The position numbers and the translations under genes were made by a program. A stretch of DNA of 64,000 nucleotides from Bedellia somnulentella. Taxonomy: Eukaryota > Arthropoda > Insecta > Lepidoptera > Bedelliidae. The DNA lies in NCBI GenBank assembly GCA_963576735.1, contig OY755178.1:1426001-1490000 (forward strand), in the 5' to 3' direction. Every line of letters begins with the position of its first letter. Position 1 is the first letter of the stretch. A model generated the notes under the pieces. The model saw only the letters and a program-made list of their open reading frames with translations, searched no databases and was not told the DNA's origin. Positions 53,208 to 63,392 of the stretch are shown here, in pieces.

Positions 53208-54749
53208 TATCTCCAATTATGATAGGATAACGATCGAAATGCTGAGGGCTGGTAAAGGGTTGGTGGCTTCTTGGTTGTACTTCCTTTTCCAAAAGTGCTG
53301 GTCGAGTGGCAAAGTACCACAAGACTGGTGCAAGGCGGTGATTGTGCCCCTGTATAAAGGAAAAGGGTCACGCCAGGAGGCTAAAAACTACCGCGGCATT
53401 AGCCTACTCAGCATTGTCGGTAAATTGTATGCAAAGGTATTGATCGAAAGAGTGATGAATGAAACTGATGAGAAAATATGGGATGTGCAAGCAGGATTTA
53501 GGAAAGGAATGGGATGTATGGATCAAATCTTCTCTCTAAGGAGCATCACCGAAAAGTTCTTAGCTAAGAACCAAAAGGTGTATTGCTCCTTCATTGATTT
53601 AGAGAAGGCGTATGATAGGGTGGTAAGAAAGTGTTTATGGGAGGTTTTATCCAAGTTCGGTTTGGGGAGTCAACTTATACGTGCATTGGTATCACTCTAT
53701 GAGGATTCTAGTGCATGTGTAAGAGTAAACGGGGAAAACACTGACTGGTTCGGAATCTCTAGGGGTGTCCGACAGGGATGTGTAGCTTCTCCGTGGCTCT
53801 TCAATTTGTTCATGGATGACTGTTTGACAGAGTTGCGTGAAAGTGATTATGGACTAAGAATGGGTGGATTCATCATTAAATGCCTCTTGTATGCTGACGA
53901 TCAAGTGCTACTTGCATCATCGGCAGAAGAGTTGCAAGAGATGATGAATATTGCATGTGAGTCTTTTGTAAGAAAGGGAATGAGGGTGAATGTGGATAAA
54001 ACAAAAACTATGGTTTTTGAGAGAGAGGTGAATATGACCGAATGCGTGATTGAGATTAATGGTAAGAAAGTGGAACAAGTGAAAGAGTTTGTATATTTGG
54101 GTAGTTTGTTTACTAGGGATGGAAAGTGTGATGAAGATATCGAGAGAAGAGTGAAAAAGGGTAATGCGATTAATGGAGCATTGGATGGTCTAATGTCTAG
54201 TCAATCGGTGTCCGAAAGGGCCCGAATGGCTGTGCATGATGCCATTCTTGTTCCTACGCTTATGTATGGCAGTGAATGTTGGGTGTGGCAGAAGAAGCAT
54301 GAAAGCAGAGTGAATGCAGTAGAAATGAGGTCCCTCAGAAAAGTTTGTAATGTAAGGTTATGTGATCGTGTGAGGAACGATGTGATTCGTGAAAGGTGTG
54401 GTGTAAAAGATGATATTGTAAGTAAGATAGAAAAAGGAATGTTGAGATGGTTTGGGCACATCGAGAGGATGGATGATAGGAAATTGGTAAAAGGTATCTA
54501 TAGAGCTAATGTGGAAGGTAATGTTAGTAGAGGACGGCCACGAAAGACACACTTGGACCAAATTGAAAGTGTGCTCAAAAAGGCAGGCGTCCGAAGTATG
54601 AAGAATAAAAGAGCATGTATGAAAAGATTGATGGATGTAGACGAAGCAAGAGAGGTTTGCCAGGATCGTACGAAGTGGCGATCGATAGTCTCTGCCTACC
54701 CCAATGGGAATTAACGGCGTGAGTGTATGTATGTATGTATCTCCAATTA
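53208..54749 (+). mobile_element. RTE-like LINE, 5'-truncated, 12-bp TSD
   Basis: Perfect TATCTCCAATTA duplications (53208-53219 and 54738-54749) flank a 1,518-bp insertion (53220-54737) that ends in GGCGTGAGTGTATGTATG. The 5' part (endonuclease and N-terminal RT) is missing, as expected for incomplete target-primed reverse transcription. The 3' UTR is only about 20 bp, so the coding end lies very close to the tail. Related 3' ends occur at 12055, 15712, 31138, 49160, 55140 and 55600. Confidence 0.95.
53239..54714 (+). CDS. RTE-type reverse transcriptase, partial but open
   Basis: 491 residues without a stop; the frame is open from the insertion edge at 53221. Motifs: VPLYKGKGSRQEAKNYRGISLL (finger), SFIDLEKAYDRV (motif A, catalytic D), SRGVRQGCVASPWLFNLFMDD (motif B), LLYADDQVLLA (motif C), MRVNVDKTKTMVF and FVYLGSLFTRDG (motifs D/E), LMYGSECWVW, then MLRWFGHIERMDD, GRPRKTHLDQI and KWRSIVSAYPNGN. 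The last segments are typical of insect RTE-clade LINEs. The endonuclease domain is absent, so the copy cannot move by itself. The sequence appears young because no disabling mutation is seen. Confidence 0.9.
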   Translation: MLRAGKGLVASWLYFLFQKCWSSGKVPQDWCKAVIVPLYKGKGSRQEAKNYRGISLLSIVGKLYAKVLIERVMNETDEKIWDVQAGFRKGMGCMDQIFSLRSITEKFLAKNQKVYCSFIDLEKAYDRVVRKCLWEVLSKFGLGSQLIRALVSLYEDSSACVRVNGENTDWFGISRGVRQGCVASPWLFNLFMDDCLTELRESDYGLRMGGFIIKCLLYADDQVLLASSAEELQEMMNIACESFVRKGMRVNVDKTKTMVFEREVNMTECVIEINGKKVEQVKEFVYLGSLFTRDGKCDEDIERRVKKGNAINGALDGLMSSQSVSERARMAVHDAILVPTLMYGSECWVWQKKHESRVNAVEMRSLRKVCNVRLCDRVRNDVIRERCGVKDDIVSKIEKGMLRWFGHIERMDDRKLVKGIYRANVEGNVSRGRPRKTHLDQIESVLKKAGVRSMKNKRACMKRLMDVDEAREVCQDRTKWRSIVSAYPNGN

Positions 54750-54905
54750 GTACTTAATTTTTAGCTCGATTAGTCGACGACTGTGTTTTATAATTGACGG
54801 ATGTGAAATTCTAGTGTCATGGAAGTATTTTCTTGAGGAAATCTTCGATTTTATTCCCGGCAATGGTTTGTTTACACTCTCTTTTTTTGTAATAGATATA
54901 GACGG

Positions 54906-54978
54906 TACATATACTCACGGCAATAATTCCTGAAATGGTATAACCAGAGCCACTTTTGGAAGTTGAGGGGGGAAAAGA
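54906..54978 (-). repeat. SINE1 tail fragment
   Basis: ACATATACTCACGGCAATAAT to GGAAGTTGAGGGGGG. Confidence 0.7.
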
Positions 54979-55129
54979 GGGTAATAGTAATCTTTGTTAT
55001 ATAATTAAAATGAATTGCTGAGTTCGATATCGATATGATATTAATACAAGGCATTAAAAATAAACAATAATGTTTTCCGTTAGTAATACTAACGTAGTAC
55101 CTTGTCTTATGGACTTTTATGGGTGATAT

Positions 55130-55362
55130 GTTTGACATATAGAGAGGATGGATGATAGTAAATTGGTAAAAGAGATTTATAGAGTCCATGTGGATGGTTT
55201 TGTTAGTAGGCAGGCGTCCGAAATATGAAGAATATAAGAGCATGTATGAGAAGATTGATGGATGTAAAATAGCAAGAGAGGTTTGTCAAGAACGTATAAA
55301 GTGGTGTTCATAGTCTCTGTCTACCCCAATAGGAACTTATGGCGTGAGTGACTTATGTATGT
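55130..55362 (+). mobile_element. RTE-like LINE 3' fragment, decayed
   Basis: Matches the C-terminal ERMDD...LVKxIYR and REVCQxR segments with stops; ends TATGGCGTGAGTGACTTATG. Confidence 0.75.
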
Positions 55363-55899
55363 TTGACAAGTTTGCCGTGCCAGAGCGGTGGAGTGGTGGT
55401 GTCAAATGAGCTTCAGCAATACTAGATAGATGGATTATAAAAAAATCAGATTATCATAACACACTCTGATGGTTTACATACCTTGATCTTTGTTTGTAAC
55501 CCAAACAGTTAGGAAAGAGAGCTGTCGATGAATGTGACAGTGTGTGGATGGTTAACTTAGCAGAAGACGACGCCGGAGTACACATTTTCACCAAATAGCG
55601 AGTGTGCTCAAAAAGGCAGGCGTCCAAAGCATGAAGAATAAAACAGCATGTATGACAAGATTGATTAATGTCAACAAAGCTAGAAAAGTTTTACACTGTG
55701 GCGTTCAATAGTCTCTGCCTACCCCAATTGGAACTAATGGCGTGAGTACATGTATATATGTATCTATGCCAAGTTTGAGGGATGTGCTTTAGCAATACTA
55801 GATAGATGGATTCCGAAAAAATCCCATTATCATAACACACACTGATGATTTCAATATCTTCATCATTGTTTGTAACCCAAACAGTTAGGAAAGAGAGCT
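55206..55899 (+). repeat. Duplicated segment containing LINE 3' ends
   Basis: Units 55206-55523 and 55616-55899 share, in order, GGCAGGCGTCC, the LINE C-terminus and tail, AGCAATACTAGATAGATGGA, TTATCATAACACAC and TTGTTTGTAACCCAAACAGT. The same non-LINE flank follows both LINE ends, so the flank and LINE end were copied together. Confidence 0.8.
55590..55770 (+). mobile_element. RTE-like LINE 3' fragment, decayed
   Basis: GTGTGCTCAAAAAGGCAGGC to CCCAATTGGAACTAATGGCG and a GTACATGTATATATGTAT tail. Confidence 0.75.
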
Positions 55900-56097
55900 C
55901 GAACCCGCGGACACAATGGCCGCTCGACCTCGCGTTACGCCGTACCAATAATGCCACATTGACAATACTTCTCACGGACTGATCGACTTAGCGTTTCCTT
56001 GGTCATACCAGTGGATGCAAAAGTGGTTGGAATTATACGACAATAAAAGAAGAAAACAAGCCCATACCACCCCATACATGGCCATAGTACAAAATAG

Positions 56098-56454
56098 GAA
56101 CTACAATAACATAACATAACATAAACATAAACGTTCACGCCAAATATCCCCGAAGAGGTTGGCAGAGGTACTAATACTGCTGAACATCACGTGACTTAGT
56201 CACCCGGTGTTCAGAGTACCCACGTTTTGCATGGACAGTGTACTCACGTGATAGGGGTCAAATGACTAAGTACAACTCAGCCATGTGGGTTTCCTCACGA
56301 TGTTTTCCCTCACCGTTAACAACCATGATAAATTGACCACACATATGTCTTTAGAAAAGACAAATTGGTGTAGGCCCGACCCGGGATTTGAACACTAGTC
56401 ACTTACACGCTAACCGGTGTTCTACCCATTGAGCTATCACGTCGAACTACAATA
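56098..56454 (-). repeat. SINE2, full length, 11-bp TSD
   Basis: GAACTACAATA at 56098-56108 and 56444-56454 flanks 56109-56443. On the minus strand: tRNA-like head with A-box ATAGCTCAATGGGTAGA and B-box GTTCAAATCCC, a unique body, then GGCGTGAACGTTTATG and a TTATG-type tail. Reference copy for the family. Confidence 0.9.
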
Positions 56455-57079
56455 CAAAAACAAAAACGCAAATTCAGACAAGACTAATGTCTATACTTAT
56501 CATACAAATGATTGCCATCAGCTGGGATCGAATAGCCCACCTTCGGATCTAGAAGTCTCCTTAACACTAGTTCATAGGTATTTAATAAATTGGAATTAAG
56601 AGTGTTACCCTACCTATCATCCATTACGGGGCAATCGAACTGGATGATGGGAATATTCATATTCCAATTGAAACAACTATTGATTTTCGGATATTTTAAT
56701 CGCGTTTTATTACATTATTTTTAAAGCCCGACGTTTCAAAAACTTTTCAGTTATCATTGTCACGGGTAGACTGAGTTTTAATGGCTTAATAGTAGCATAT
56801 CGGCTCACAATTGCTTTTGTTTTTGCAAGTGCTACTGTTCACCTATTTCAGAAAAAAAAACAAGCTTGTATCTCAACAATTGATGTCTCTGTGACTAATA
56901 ATGTCAAATAAGCCAAGGTTTAACAAAAAAATATGAAAAAAAATCATATCTCGAAAACTACAAAAAATTCGAAAATTCGGGTACCCCTAGGGGTATTCTT
57001 TCCTTGGACTTCCGCTTGACACTATTTCTTGGGACACCCTGTATAACAAGGGAAGTCACTACTAGTAATTAAAAATATT
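56455..57079. other. No gene recognised
   Basis: 56940-57050 (GGACTTCCGCTTGACAC, GGGACACCCTGTATAAC) ends in a GGGACACCCTGTA motif typical of DNA-transposon termini in insects, but no partner end was found. Confidence 0.35.
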
Positions 57080-57118
57080 AATGAGCTGGGGTAGTGACAC
57101 TCTTAGCCGGCACAATAC
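57080..57118 (-). repeat. SINE1 head fragment
   Basis: GGGGTAGTGACACTCTTAGC and CGGCACAATACA. Confidence 0.6.
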
Positions 57119-57302
57119 AACACAACCCATAAAAATAATTAAAAAACACAAATGCAAATTACCTTTGTTCGCGACTGTACGTAGCTAATGGAAAAGGTTA
57201 ATTCAGGGAATCGTATCGCAATGAAACAATGGACCGTCTTGTCTCGTATTCCTTCACGACACGGCATATTCATTTATATATATGTATGTCTGTGACTGCC
57301 TT

Positions 57303-57366
57303 TGTGGGCTAGCGGCAAAGTGCACGGTTAAACTCAAGAGGCATTGGGTTCGATCCTCGGAGCGGA
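57303..57366 (+). repeat. tRNA-like remnant
   Basis: GTGGGCTAGCGGCAAAGTGC (A-box-like) and GGGTTCGATCCTCGG (B-box). No complete cloverleaf; likely a SINE head. Confidence 0.4.
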
Positions 57367-57458
57367 AGCGAAATCAAATAAAAAGTTGTATGATAAATGA
57401 TTTTTTTTTTCGACACTACACGACACATATATTATTAAACTTTTGGCAACTGACTACA

Positions 57459-57817
57459 TAACATAACATAACATAAACGTTCACGCCGAATATCCCCGAA
57501 GGTGTTGGCCGAGGTACTAATACTTCTGAACATCACGTGACTTTGTCACCTGGTGTTCAGAGTACCCACGTTTTGCATGGACAGCGTACTCACGTGAAAG
57601 GGGGCAGGCCTATCGCCGTTTTGTACGAATACACTGTCACATGACTAAGTACAACTCATGTGGGTTTCCTCACGATGTTTTCTCTCACCGTTAACAACAT
57701 GATAAATTAACCACACATAAGTCTTTAGAAAAGACAAATTGGTGTAAGCCCGACCCGGGATTTGAACACTAGTCGCTTGCACGTTAACCGGTGTTCTACC
57801 CATTGAGCTATCACGTC
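57459..57817 (-). repeat. SINE2, full length
   Basis: Tail ACATAACATAACATAACAT at the left, tRNA-like head ending CCATTGAGCTATCACGTC at the right. Flanks CAACTGACTAC and CAAGTGGCTAC may be a diverged target duplication. Confidence 0.9.
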
Positions 57818-57924
57818 GTCAAGTGGCTACACAGTAAGTGGCTACTGACTATTTTATAAACAATTGGGGAAATCTTACAGCTACAGGCAACAATACATCG
57901 TCATGTATTGAGTTTCCATCGTAG

Positions 57925-58096
57925 CAACAAGATTTTTGGGCGATGCGGTTGGAGACCCATCACCAACAACCTTTATTCTACCATCTTTTCCCCACTCAAC
58001 TGCCAAAAGTGGCTGAGAAATTTCTAATTTCTCAGCTCTGGCTACCCCTTTTAGGGATTTATAGCCGTGACGTGAGTATATGTATGTATGTATGTT
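57925..58096 (+). repeat. SINE1 copy (group A), 5'-truncated
   Basis: Starts at GATTTTTGGGCGATGCGG and runs to TATGTATGTATG. Confidence 0.9.
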
Positions 58097-58372
58097 AAAA
58101 ACACGCAAACGTCAGTCAAACAAAGGTTTGAATTGATAGTGACTTTCTAATTATGATCTCTCACCGGCGCCGGCGCACGTGCAAATTATTCTCCAAAAAT
58201 ATTTTAAATTACTGTTATTTGGACAATGCATAATTTGTAGTAGCGAACAATAGGATAAAGAAACAAGCGTTTATCATTCCTTTTTTAAACACAATGATCG
58301 TTGTCGAAATTAGTTTAAATGCTAATTTGCAAATGATTACTCATTCTACATTCATACATTTTTATAAAGAAC

Positions 58373-58602
58373 TGCCGTGTAGTGCCGGCTTAGAATGTCA
58401 TTACCCCTTTCTACCCACCGGTGTCGTAAGAGGCGAAGGGTATGGGGCTTTTGGGGTTTTTGGGCGATGCGGTTGGAGCCCCATCATCACCAACGATACT
58501 TTATTTCTACAATCCTGTCCCTTATCAACTTCCAAATGTGGCAGACGAGTTTCAAGTTGTGAATTTCTGGCTACCCCCTTTTGGGATCAATGTACATGTC
58601 TT
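58373..58602 (+). repeat. SINE1 copy (group C)
   Basis: GCCGTGTAGTGCCGGC head, CAACGATACTTTATTTCTAC body; the tail is degraded. Confidence 0.85.
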
Positions 58603-58674
58603 TCTATAAATAGCTTCAACTTTACTAGCCTGGCTTATCTCACCAACATGCATTAAGCCATAATTAGGGATTTA

Positions 58675-58847
58675 AGAGCTTATTCTGTTTGTCTGAATGA
58701 AGACGTCTGAAAGCCACAGAATCTGAATTCAGACTAGTGGAATAACGTTCAAACTGAAATTTGTGTAGTGGAATAACAAGCGTCTGCGGCAGTAACTTCG
58801 AAGGACGTCTGAATTCAGCAACGACAAAGTGTAATGGAATAAGCTCT
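58675..58847. mobile_element. Harbinger-like MITE, 173 bp
   Basis: TIRs AGAGCTTATTC / GAATAAGCTCT with TTA on both sides (58672-58674 and 58848-58850). The interior has GTCTGAATTCAGAC-type subrepeats. A second end lies at 42754-42782. Confidence 0.7.
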
Positions 58848-58850
58848 TTA

Positions 58851-60953
58851 GGCAAATCAATCTAGTCAGAGGCTCGAAGCCTTTGCGGGAGGCATAACCT
58901 GCGCTGTGATAAAATTAGTGCAATTGTACATAAAATTAATCGCTTGATTTTTTTTAGGAACACAAATCAATCTAGTCACTCATGTTATAGTAATATCATG
59001 TTTAGTTATTATTATTTTATCCCCCATCTAAGTATCGTTTCAATTGACTGCAAGTCTTTATAGAAGTATTATATTGGCAGTTATTTATGGCACAAGTATG
59101 ATATATAACCTGAGTTGTGGTTGGCCATAAAATTGATGGCTGGAGCGAAATGCGAGTGATTGACCACGCGTTCAGGAATGCTGTAGAATCCTAGATGTAT
59201 CGAGTTTACGACTGACTCATTGAATTTTTAGTATTGTGTTTGGGGAAGGTGTACACAATTTCTGGTATTTTAATTGAAAAATATTTAAGTTAAAAAATGC
59301 TTTTGCGCTTATGATTAATGCTTATTCGATATTGTTATTATGATTTATTTATACTGATATTCAGACTTATAGAGATGAAGTTAGTCGAAAGGTAACTCTT
59401 TATCTCAAGATTTTAATTTTGCTACTAGTGCAAAAATACTAGATTAAAATTACGGTTGATTTTTAGAACTCGGAAGTTGCTTCCAATATGTAATGAGATG
59501 TTTTTCAAAGGCACATTCTTGTTCTCTTCTCTTAACGATTTTCTAGGGGTCAGTAGCCTTCCTTATTTAAACTTCGGTGCATTTTTTACTCGAATGTCAA
59601 CAAACGTAACTCGTGCGTACCACTATCAACGTCTTATATGGATAAACTAAAATAGTGGGCCTTATTGCTATCACAATAAAGTGCAAAATTGGTCCACGTC
59701 TCTGGGATAGCGTGCTAAGGTACAGTTATCTAAGCGGCTTTGGGCGCCTGGTGTATCGCAAGAAAAAGTTTTTTTGCTCTTGTTAAAATATAGTATAAAA
59801 TATAAACAAACTAAATAATTAAAAGTGAGCATCATGGAACGGCGTGTAAACGAAAAGGAAAAATAGATTAAAGTAAAATAACTCTAGCGATGGATTTATA
59901 TCCAAATCTCAGAAAAATAAATCGTCAGTGATCTCATTATACTCAAACATTTACGAAGAAAATATCGTTCGATATTAATGGGCTTTTTTTTCTTTTTGTG
60001 TACTCGTCTAATTTCTATGTCCCTCAGGTTTGAAGCGGTTTTACCCGACTATTCGTATGACAATCATATTTAATTTTGAATTGTATCGTTGCATTAACTA
60101 ATAAACAATAATTTTACATGCTTTCGATACTTAAATATTTAATATTGATAGATTTCATTCGATAACTATTGAAAGATAATGACGTTATTTACTATGTCCC
60201 TCTCGGGATCGTGAAACTTCAACACCAACCAAATCTATGAATTTGAATTAAGAGTACATTCGAATTTCATTCGTCTTTCTAAAAAATATTGGCGAGATCC
60301 ATCTTTTTATTCTAAATACCATTAATTTTCGCTTTTGATTATCAAAATAACAGTTTAAATCAAAATCCAGAATTTGGTACATATGGACTTCCTATTCCGA
60401 AACCATGAGTTATTTGACTGTAAAGATTTTTTTTCTCCTGTTTAACAGTTTTATTACATTCTGACTCTACTGTCATCTTATTTTTTGGTTATTTTATTGT
60501 TTTCTATGACGTTTAGTTTGCGAAAAAGTGCATTAAGTATGGCTGTGTGAAGTGGTCATTTTTTTTGGTCCGATGTTGTTACCAAGTTTTTTAAGATAAA
60601 GTCGAATTTTAACCAATTACCTTAGTTATAAGTACTTTATTTAACTAATTGTGATCTCAATAAAATTATTTACTCGTCATTTATCATAGTAATTCATTAC
60701 AAAAATAAATTTTCAAAATGAATTTTGGTAATCCGAAACTTTCTTTCCGAAACCGTTAACATGGTAACGTATTAGGGGAATGCTCTTGGTTTCGGAATGG
60801 ACAGCATAAAGGTTGTTTTAAACTGTTGCTTTTTAAAGTAGTAATTTTAATTCAAAATGATTTTATTAAATTTGGTTATTATGATTATTAATTTGCGATA
60901 AAAAATATATATAAAGTTGTATCGATTTATATAGATCTACCACCCATCTCATA
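58851..60953. other. No gene recognised; weak inverted repeat inside
   Basis: About 2.1 kb AT-rich. ATTCCGAAACCATGAG near 60391 and CTCTTGGTTTCGGAAT near 60783 are inverted and could mark a ~410-bp element. A 64-codon frame at 59456-59650 has no domain. Confidence 0.4.
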
Positions 60954-61494
60954 TGAAGAGTACAGGGAAAGAATGATCCGAGTCACTTTTAATTGATTTC
61001 AAATAAAACGAGTATTTAACTTTTAAGACTTATTTTTTATTTTAAAAGTAATAAAAACTAATCCTATGTAACTCAAATTAAATTTCAGTCATTTTACCAA
61101 CAGTTTTTAATAAAAACATATAAAAAAAATTGTGATAAGACACTTGTTTAAGTTATTTTTCAGGACATCTCCAACTTACAGTTTATATTAAATGATCAAA
61201 GTCTAATAAAAACTAAACAAAACCAACCAAACAACATCACAAAACGTCACTGTCAAAACTTTTATTATTGATCAAAGTCCCAAGACTATGATCTATTTTA
61301 TGTTTTTTTGTTGAGACTTCGATCACTCTTAAACTTTATGCCAAAAAATGTTCTTGTAATTTTAGCGACTGTGATCAATTATATCGTGTTTGTGATATAG
61401 ACATGATTAATATAACATTTCAGTGACTAGATGGCAGTCTTAACTAAAAAAATGGTTTTGGTTGACTTTGATCATTTTTTCCCTGTACTTTTCA
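60954..61494. mobile_element. TIR element, 541 bp, mariner-like TA flanks
   Basis: Left end TGAAGAGTACAGGGAAAGAA and right end (inverse) TGAAAAGTACAGGGAAAAAA match over about 30 bp, flanked by TA (60952-60953 and 61495-61496). No transposase inside; several internal GATCAAAGTC repeats. Confidence 0.7.
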
Positions 61495-61714
61495 TATATA
61501 TGTATGATGTTTGTGTGTGCCTATTTAATAGAAGTCTAAGTGAAATCGGTAATCATGTGGTTGTTACAGATGCATGTTTGTAAAGGAAACCACATGCAGA
61601 TTGTGGTGCACCTAGATAATTTATGTTTGGTCAGACAAACATGATTTCAATCGTCAACATAACTTAAATAGGTAGAGTTATTTGCATAGCATTTATTGTA
61701 TCCTGGTACCCTTT

Positions 61715-61966
61715 GCCGTGTAGTGCCGGCTTAGAATGTCGCTACCCCTTCCTACCCACGGGTGTCGTAAGAAGCGACTAAGGGTATTGCGGCTTTTTAT
61801 TGGATATTTGGGCGACGCGGTTGGAGACTCATCACCAAAAACCTTTATTTTACTATCTTTTCCCCACTCAACTTCCAAAAGTGGCTGAGGAATTTATAGC
61901 TCCTTGGCTCTGGCTACCCCTTCTAGGGAATCACAGCCGTGAGTATATGCATGTATGTATATGTAT
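61715..61966 (+). repeat. SINE1 copy (group B)
   Basis: Full length; GCCGTGTAGTGCCGGC to GTATGTATATGTATG. Confidence 0.9.
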
Positions 61967-62035
61967 GGTACTTAATTGTTCTAAAAATGAATTTAATAAC
62001 TTAAACTTGCACATTTTGAATATTCATATCAATTA

Positions 62036-62193
62036 TTACATACATACATATACTCACGGCCATGAATCCCCAAAAAGGGGAAGCCAGAGCTTCAGAGCTA
62101 TAAACTCCTCAGCCACATTTGCAAGTTGATAGGGGAGAAGATGGTAGCAATAAAGTATTGTTGGCGATGGGTCTCCAACCGCGTCGCCTAAAA
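62036..62193 (-). repeat. SINE1 copy (group C), head missing
   Basis: ATTACATACATACATATACTC to TCTCCAACCGCGTCGCC. Confidence 0.8.
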
Positions 62194-62218
62194 ACTACTA
62201 AAACGAAAATTAAATTAA

Positions 62219-62467
62219 TTACATACATACATATACTCACGGCTTTAAATCCCTAGAAGGGGTAGCCAGAGCTAAGGAATTCGAAATTCCTCAGCCACGT
62301 TTGGAAAGTTGAGTGGGGAAAAGATGGTAAAATAAAGGTTGTTGGTGATGGGTCTCCAACCGCATCGCCCAAAAATCCCTTAAAAGCCCCAATACCGTTA
62401 GTCGCCTCTTACGTACACCCACCGGAAGAAATGGGGTAGTGCTATTCTAAGCCGACACTACACAGCA
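62219..62467 (-). repeat. SINE1 copy (group A), antisense
   Basis: Full length and near consensus. Confidence 0.95.
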
Positions 62468-62967
62468 ATAAATAAATCAATTATTATATCGAATATTCAT
62501 ATAAATAGCGTATAGATAATCAATTCACTTCAAATGCTCATTAATCGATAATGTGCTTGATAAATTAATAAAAAGTTCCGGAAGAAAGCGAAGATACAAT
62601 AGACGGCGATCTCAAATGCCAACAGTTGAACGAAATAATTACGGAAGAAATTCAATGACTTTCACGAAAATTCATTTATCATATACGATCACAATAAACC
62701 ATAAGCGAACGTGGGAACCTTGTACCCGTCTCTTATTATTTGCTAAGTATACATATAATGCATTTAGTTTTGGTTGTTATTAGACGGTAGTGGTCGTTAG
62801 TCTGCCAACCCGCACATGGCCAGCGTGGTGGACTGTCGCCAAATCACCCTATATTTATATAGGGGGCTCAAGCCCCTTGTTGGGGACATTCTCTGTTTAT
62901 TGTAATTGTAGGCTATGCTAAATATGATATATTTTTTCCCTTCGATGAAATAACAAAAACCTCAAGC
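62468..62967. other. No gene; lepidopteran repeat motif at ~62800
   Basis: GTCTGCCAACCCGCACATGG followed by CCAGCGTGGTGGACTG is a motif I know as a recurrent lepidopteran LINE-associated sequence. Confidence 0.5.
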
Positions 62968-63150
62968 TCAAACGTTCACGTCGTATATCCGAAGGGGTTG
63001 GCATAGGTACTAATACTTCTGAACATCACGAGACATTGTCGCCCGGTGTTCAGAGTACCAAAACGCTTTGCTTGGACAGTGTACTCACGTGATAGGGGGC
63101 AGGCCTATCGCCTTTTGTACAAGTACACTGTCACATCACTAAGTACCAGA
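62968..63150 (-). repeat. SINE2 fragment, diverged
   Basis: AACGTTCACGTCGTATATCC to GTACACTGTCACATCACTAA; tail repeat and head missing. Confidence 0.8.
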
Positions 63151-63202
63151 TCTGAGGTTTTTTTAATTAATAAGTGACGAAAATGTGAAAACTTTTACTA
63201 GT

Positions 63203-63392
63203 AAACATACATACATATACCCACGGCTATAAATCCCTTAACGGGGTAGCCAGAGCTTTGGAATGAGAAACTCCTCAGCCACTTTTGGAAGTTGATTGGG
63301 GAAAAGATGGTAATAATAAATGATTTTGGTGACGGGTCTCCAACCACATCGACCAAAAATCACTTAAAAAGCGCCTATACCCTTAGTCTTAT
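63203..63392 (-). repeat. SINE1 copy, head missing
   Basis: AACATACATACATATACCC to ACCCTTAGTCTT. Confidence 0.85.

Noticed and set aside
53239..54714. Reading the RT frame as a host gene
   Set aside because: Perfect TSDs and tail show it is a LINE insertion.
58294..58656. 120-codon open frame
   Set aside because: Most of it is SINE1 sequence read by chance.
60391..60800. Possible TIR element with ATTCCGAAACC ends
   Set aside because: Only ~16 bp of inverted similarity and no clear target duplication; mentioned under the unassigned stretch only.
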